Notes under the pieces: model-generated
The model's input: only the letters and a program-made list of their open reading frames with translations
Told to the model about the DNA's origin: nothing
Database searches by the model: none
Assembly: GCA_964452575.1 (NCBI GenBank)
Contig: CAYVMN010000105.1
Span: 1 to 16,012, forward strand
Length of the DNA: 16,012 nucleotides
Direction of reading: 5' to 3'
Origin: CAYVMN01 sp964452575
Lineage (GTDB): Bacteria > Desulfobacterota > DSM-4660 > Desulfatiglandales > Desulfatiglandaceae
Shown: one piece after another, positions 14,062 to 16,012 of the stretch
Layout of the letters: the number at the start of each line of letters is the position of its first letter
How positions within the stretch are numbered: the first letter of the stretch is position 1
Made by a program: the position numbers and the translations under genes

Positions 14062-14832
14062 TTATGATGATCTTATTTGATGGATGATTCTCTGGCAGGC
14101 ATGATAATAGATCCCCACATCCACTGAATAGCAGAGATACTTGACCCCGAGATCTCTCCACCTGATAGCATTTTCAATTGTTTCAACAAATGTCCCTACG
14201 GCAATCTCTTTCATCACGCATTTATCAATAATCCTGGTCATCTGTTCAGCCACAAGAGGATCATCTATCCTTCCCGTGATACCCAGTGACTGCGATAGGT
14301 CATAGGGTCCAACAAAGATGATGTCAATTCCCTCGACCCCTATGATCTCATCCACATTCTCCAATGCCTCTGTACCCTCTATTCCCAGTACAATGACCGC
14401 TTCATTGGCCTCCTTGAAGTACTCAAACCGGTCCTTGGATGAATAATCCGCTGCCCTCACATAACGGCAGACGCCTCTCATCCCCTCAGGGGCGAATCGT
14501 GCCCTTTCGATGACCTCCCTTGCCGATTCTGAAGTGACTATCCGGGGCACGTGGATTCCGCCGGCGCCCACGTCCAGCACCTCTCCGATAATGGATGGGC
14601 TGTCTTCCTTTACCCGCACTATGGGCAAGGTATGTGCCAGATAGGCCGCCCGGATGAGATCCTGGGCCGTCTGTACGCTATTTGGCCCGTGTTCCAGGTC
14701 TATGATCACGAAATCCATTCCGGCATGGCCCATGATTTCTATGAAACCTGGATCAGATGTCTTAGAAAACGGCCCTATGACGTAGCTGTCTCTCAGTTTC
14801 TTCTTAAACTCTCTGATACTTTGGGTCATCAT
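14062..14832 (-). CDS. HpcH/HpaI-family aldolase (2-keto-3-deoxy acid class II aldolase)
   Basis: 256-residue class II, metal-dependent aldolase of the HpcH/HpaI family. The catalytic positions of E. coli HpaI (H45, R70, E149, D175) map with a constant +3 offset to H48 (DLEHGP), R73 (IVRVKE), E152 (IEGTE) and D178 (VGPYDLS). Further family motifs: DVGAGGIHVPR near 88-97 and FAPEGMRGVCRY near 113-124. Members cleave 4-hydroxy-2-keto-heptanedioate, 5-dehydro-4-deoxyglucarate or 2-keto-3-deoxyrhamnonate to pyruvate plus an aldehyde. Next to KDG kinase and KDPG aldolase, a sugar-acid substrate is the natural inference. The start is a tandem ATGATG preceded by AAGGA. It follows eda by about 59 bp. 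Confidence 0.87.
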   Translation of the reverse strand: MMTQSIREFKKKLRDSYVIGPFSKTSDPGFIEIMGHAGMDFVIIDLEHGPNSVQTAQDLIRAAYLAHTLPIVRVKEDSPSIIGEVLDVGAGGIHVPRIVTSESAREVIERARFAPEGMRGVCRYVRAADYSSKDRFEYFKEANEAVIVLGIEGTEALENVDEIIGVEGIDIIFVGPYDLSQSLGITGRIDDPLVAEQMTRIIDKCVMKEIAVGTFVETIENAIRWRDLGVKYLCYSVDVGIYYHACQRIIHQIRSS

Positions 14833-14891
14833 AGTTTTTTGTCCTTATTCAAAGGGCTTAAGGCACAAGGCGCAAGGCCATAGGAAGAATA

Positions 14892-15542
14892 TCAGTCTCT
14901 CATTTCGGAGACCCTTTTTTTCGCCGCCTGGGCATTCGCCTTTATTGCATCCCATTTCTGGGCCGATATCATCCCCTTGCTGGCTATCCAGGTGCCCCCG
15001 ACAGCCAGTACAGACTTGTCTTCGAGGTAATCCCTGAGATTATCCATATTAATTCCACCTGTGGGGATGAACTTGACCCCAAGATGAGAGAACGGCGCTG
15101 AAACTGCCTTCAGCATCTTTAGCCCGCCACTGGCCTCAGAAGGGAAGAATTTCAGGAACCTGATTCTCAGGGATAGGGCCATATCTATCTCTGATGGCGT
15201 CATAACCCCTGGAAAAAAAGGAAATCCGATTTCCCTGGCCTTTTTCACGATTTCAGGGTTCAGGCCAGGGGCCACTCCAAATGCCGCCCCACATTCCTTT
15301 GCCTGAATTAGGTTATCGATGGACAATATGGTACCGGCCCCCAGCAACAGTTGAGGTCTCTCTTCCTTCAGCTTCTTGATCACTTCCCCTGCGGCCTTTG
15401 TGCGAAAGGTGATCTCAACGGCCGGAAGCCCTCCATCGATAAGTGCGTCTGCCAGCGGCAATGCCAGGGCCGGGGATTCAATGGCGATTACAGGAATAAC
15501 TCCAAGACGTTCGATCTTTTCTATCAGTGTCTTATCTTCCAT
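14892..15542 (-). CDS. eda: KDPG / 4-hydroxy-2-oxoglutarate aldolase (Eda)
   Basis: 216-residue class I aldolase that splits 2-keto-3-deoxy-6-phosphogluconate into pyruvate and glyceraldehyde 3-phosphate, the last step of the Entner-Doudoroff route. The Schiff-base lysine K131 lies in RFLKFFPSEASGG. The E. coli catalytic positions E45, R49 and K133 map to E43 (EITFRT), R47 and K131, a constant offset. GAGTIL and the C-terminal phosphate-binding PTGGI are present. I choose ATG at 15540-15542 because AGGTGA lies close before it and it restores the usual length; GTG at 15549-15551 is an in-frame alternative adding three residues. It is the first gene of the minus-strand unit eda-aldolase-kdgK, whose products close the KDG to pyruvate route. 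Confidence 0.9.
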   Translation of the reverse strand: MEDKTLIEKIERLGVIPVIAIESPALALPLADALIDGGLPAVEITFRTKAAGEVIKKLKEERPQLLLGAGTILSIDNLIQAKECGAAFGVAPGLNPEIVKKAREIGFPFFPGVMTPSEIDMALSLRIRFLKFFPSEASGGLKMLKAVSAPFSHLGVKFIPTGGINMDNLRDYLEDKSVLAVGGTWIASKGMISAQKWDAIKANAQAAKKRVSEMRD

Positions 15543-15674
15543 TTGGTTCACCTGTTACCCGTTGTCTTGCGATAACCGTAATCCTATTCGTTGCAAAGGT
15601 CCCGAGAATGCAGAGGGGAATTCTTGTTACCTTAGCATAGGTCAAATCACACGCAAAATTGGTGGTTTGAAGAG

Positions 15675-15690
15675 TGAAATACCGGTTTCA
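15675..15690. promoter_or_regulatory. Inverted repeat TGAAA-N6-TTTCA, candidate operator upstream of eda
   Basis: TGAAATACCGGTTTCA is an imperfect 16-bp palindrome with an ACCGGT centre, just downstream of the presumed promoter on the minus strand. Its TGAAA/TTTCA half sites recall KdgR-type operators for 2-keto-3-deoxygluconate regulation, but the spacing differs and no regulator gene is adjacent. Confidence 0.28.
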
Positions 15691-15701
15691 ACTACCTTGA
15701 A

Positions 15702-15730
15702 TTGTTATTAGGGAATCACCCGATTGTCAA
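15702..15730 (-). promoter_or_regulatory. Possible sigma-70-type promoter for the eda unit
   Basis: Minus strand: perfect TTGACA (15725-15730), 17-bp spacer, TAACAA (15702-15707), about 160 bp before eda. The -35 matches fully but the -10 is weak, so this is tentative. Confidence 0.3.
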
Positions 15731-15807
15731 GATATTGTGACTTATATACATCTTTAATCATCCTTTACAAGGCGTTTTTGTCACATAACCGCATCGGATT
15801 CTTGCCA

Positions 15808-15829
15808 TCCCTCCTCATTGTGGGAGGGA
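15808..15829. terminator. Hairpin TCCCTCC / GGAGGGA without T-tract
   Basis: Seven perfect pairs around an 8-nt loop (an eighth T·G pair is possible). No T-run follows on either strand, so a terminator role is weakly supported; it may belong to a gene lying beyond the window. Confidence 0.25.
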
Positions 15830-16012
15830 AGGAGCTTTCTGGTACAGGAAAAAGGAATTATGCTTTATGGTTTTGACATTCCTGCCAAGGAGCCTTCTTT
15901 ACCATTATCTGACCATGCAGGGCTAAGGGATCATTTTACACAGGGGTCTGCGATAAGGTATTATCTCAATAAATAGGGGTAAGGGTCAATAAGCGCGAAG
16001 GATAAGTGCACG

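Larger units (their letters stand above)
15552..16012. other. Intergenic region at the right edge
   Basis: 461 bp without a supported gene. It contains the eda leader with a possible promoter and operator, a hairpin (15808-15829), and a short plus-strand frame (15860-15976, 38 codons) that I do not accept. The last 40 bp carry no recognisable start of a gene. Confidence 0.5.

Noticed and set aside
14862..14878. AAGGCACAAGGCGCAAGGC repeat between eda and the HpaI-type gene
   Set aside because: Only two to three short imperfect units; too little to call a defined repeat or regulatory site.
15860..15976. 38-codon plus-strand ORF with AGGAAAAAGGA before its ATG
   Set aside because: Too short and without any motif or neighbour to support it; kept only as a possibility.

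Overview
The window reads as a chromosomal segment of an anaerobic, probably deltaproteobacterial (Desulfobacterota-like) bacterium. This is an inference from gene content: a TRAP uptake operon, a selenocysteine-type reductase-like gene, a 2-keto-3-deoxy sugar-acid module, and repeat-rich intergenic DNA. No rRNA or other marker gene is present to confirm it. I see no tRNA, rRNA, insertion sequence, CRISPR array or phage gene.

Layout, left to right. (1) 1-767, minus strand: the N-terminal 255 residues of a QueG-like [4Fe-4S] protein cut by the window edge. (2) 1233-2716, plus strand: a DUF72 (YecE-like) protein and a stand-alone LigD-type 3'-phosphoesterase domain. (3) 2737-4167, minus strand: a 43-aa zinc-ribbon ORF and an MFS transporter, followed by about 680 bp of repeat-like, hairpin-rich DNA without a convincing gene. 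(4) 4846-6487, minus strand: the most interesting part. An apparent pair of short ORFs is one 178-codon gene with an in-frame TGA giving the motif Sec-Gly-Ser-Cys. A SECIS-like hairpin (7 bp, GUG loop) starts 13 nt after the TGA. I identify it as a UGSC-family selenoprotein, related to the C-terminal part of glycine-reductase component B (GrdB). Its upstream partner is a 347-aa conserved protein of unknown function. (5) 6792-12816, plus strand, divergent from the UGSC pair: a GntR/FCD regulator, an MBL-fold hydrolase, a complete TRAP transporter (DctP, DctQ, DctM), a maleate-isomerase-like enzyme and a second Asp/Glu-racemase-superfamily protein. Gaps are mostly 0-85 bp, so this looks like one operon. 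(6) 12907-15551, minus strand, convergent: KDG kinase, an HpaI-type aldolase and KDPG aldolase, a 2-keto-3-deoxy sugar-acid module. (7) 15552-16012: non-coding, with a possible promoter and operator for the sugar-acid operon and a hairpin.

How the genes may work together (inference). The GntR regulator lies between two divergent units and could control both through the symmetrical repeats in the 304-bp intergenic region. The plus-strand unit would take up an organic acid through the TRAP system, hydrolyse a lactone, ester or amide bond (MBL protein) and isomerise, racemise or decarboxylate the product (the two racemase-superfamily enzymes). The UGSC selenoprotein and its partner would carry out a thiol/selenol-dependent, perhaps reductive, step. 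The substrate cannot be read from sequence. The sugar-acid module at the right is metabolically self-contained: KDG to KDPG to pyruvate plus glyceraldehyde 3-phosphate, with the HpaI-type aldolase handling a 2-keto-3-deoxy acid such as 5-dehydro-4-deoxyglucarate or its relatives.
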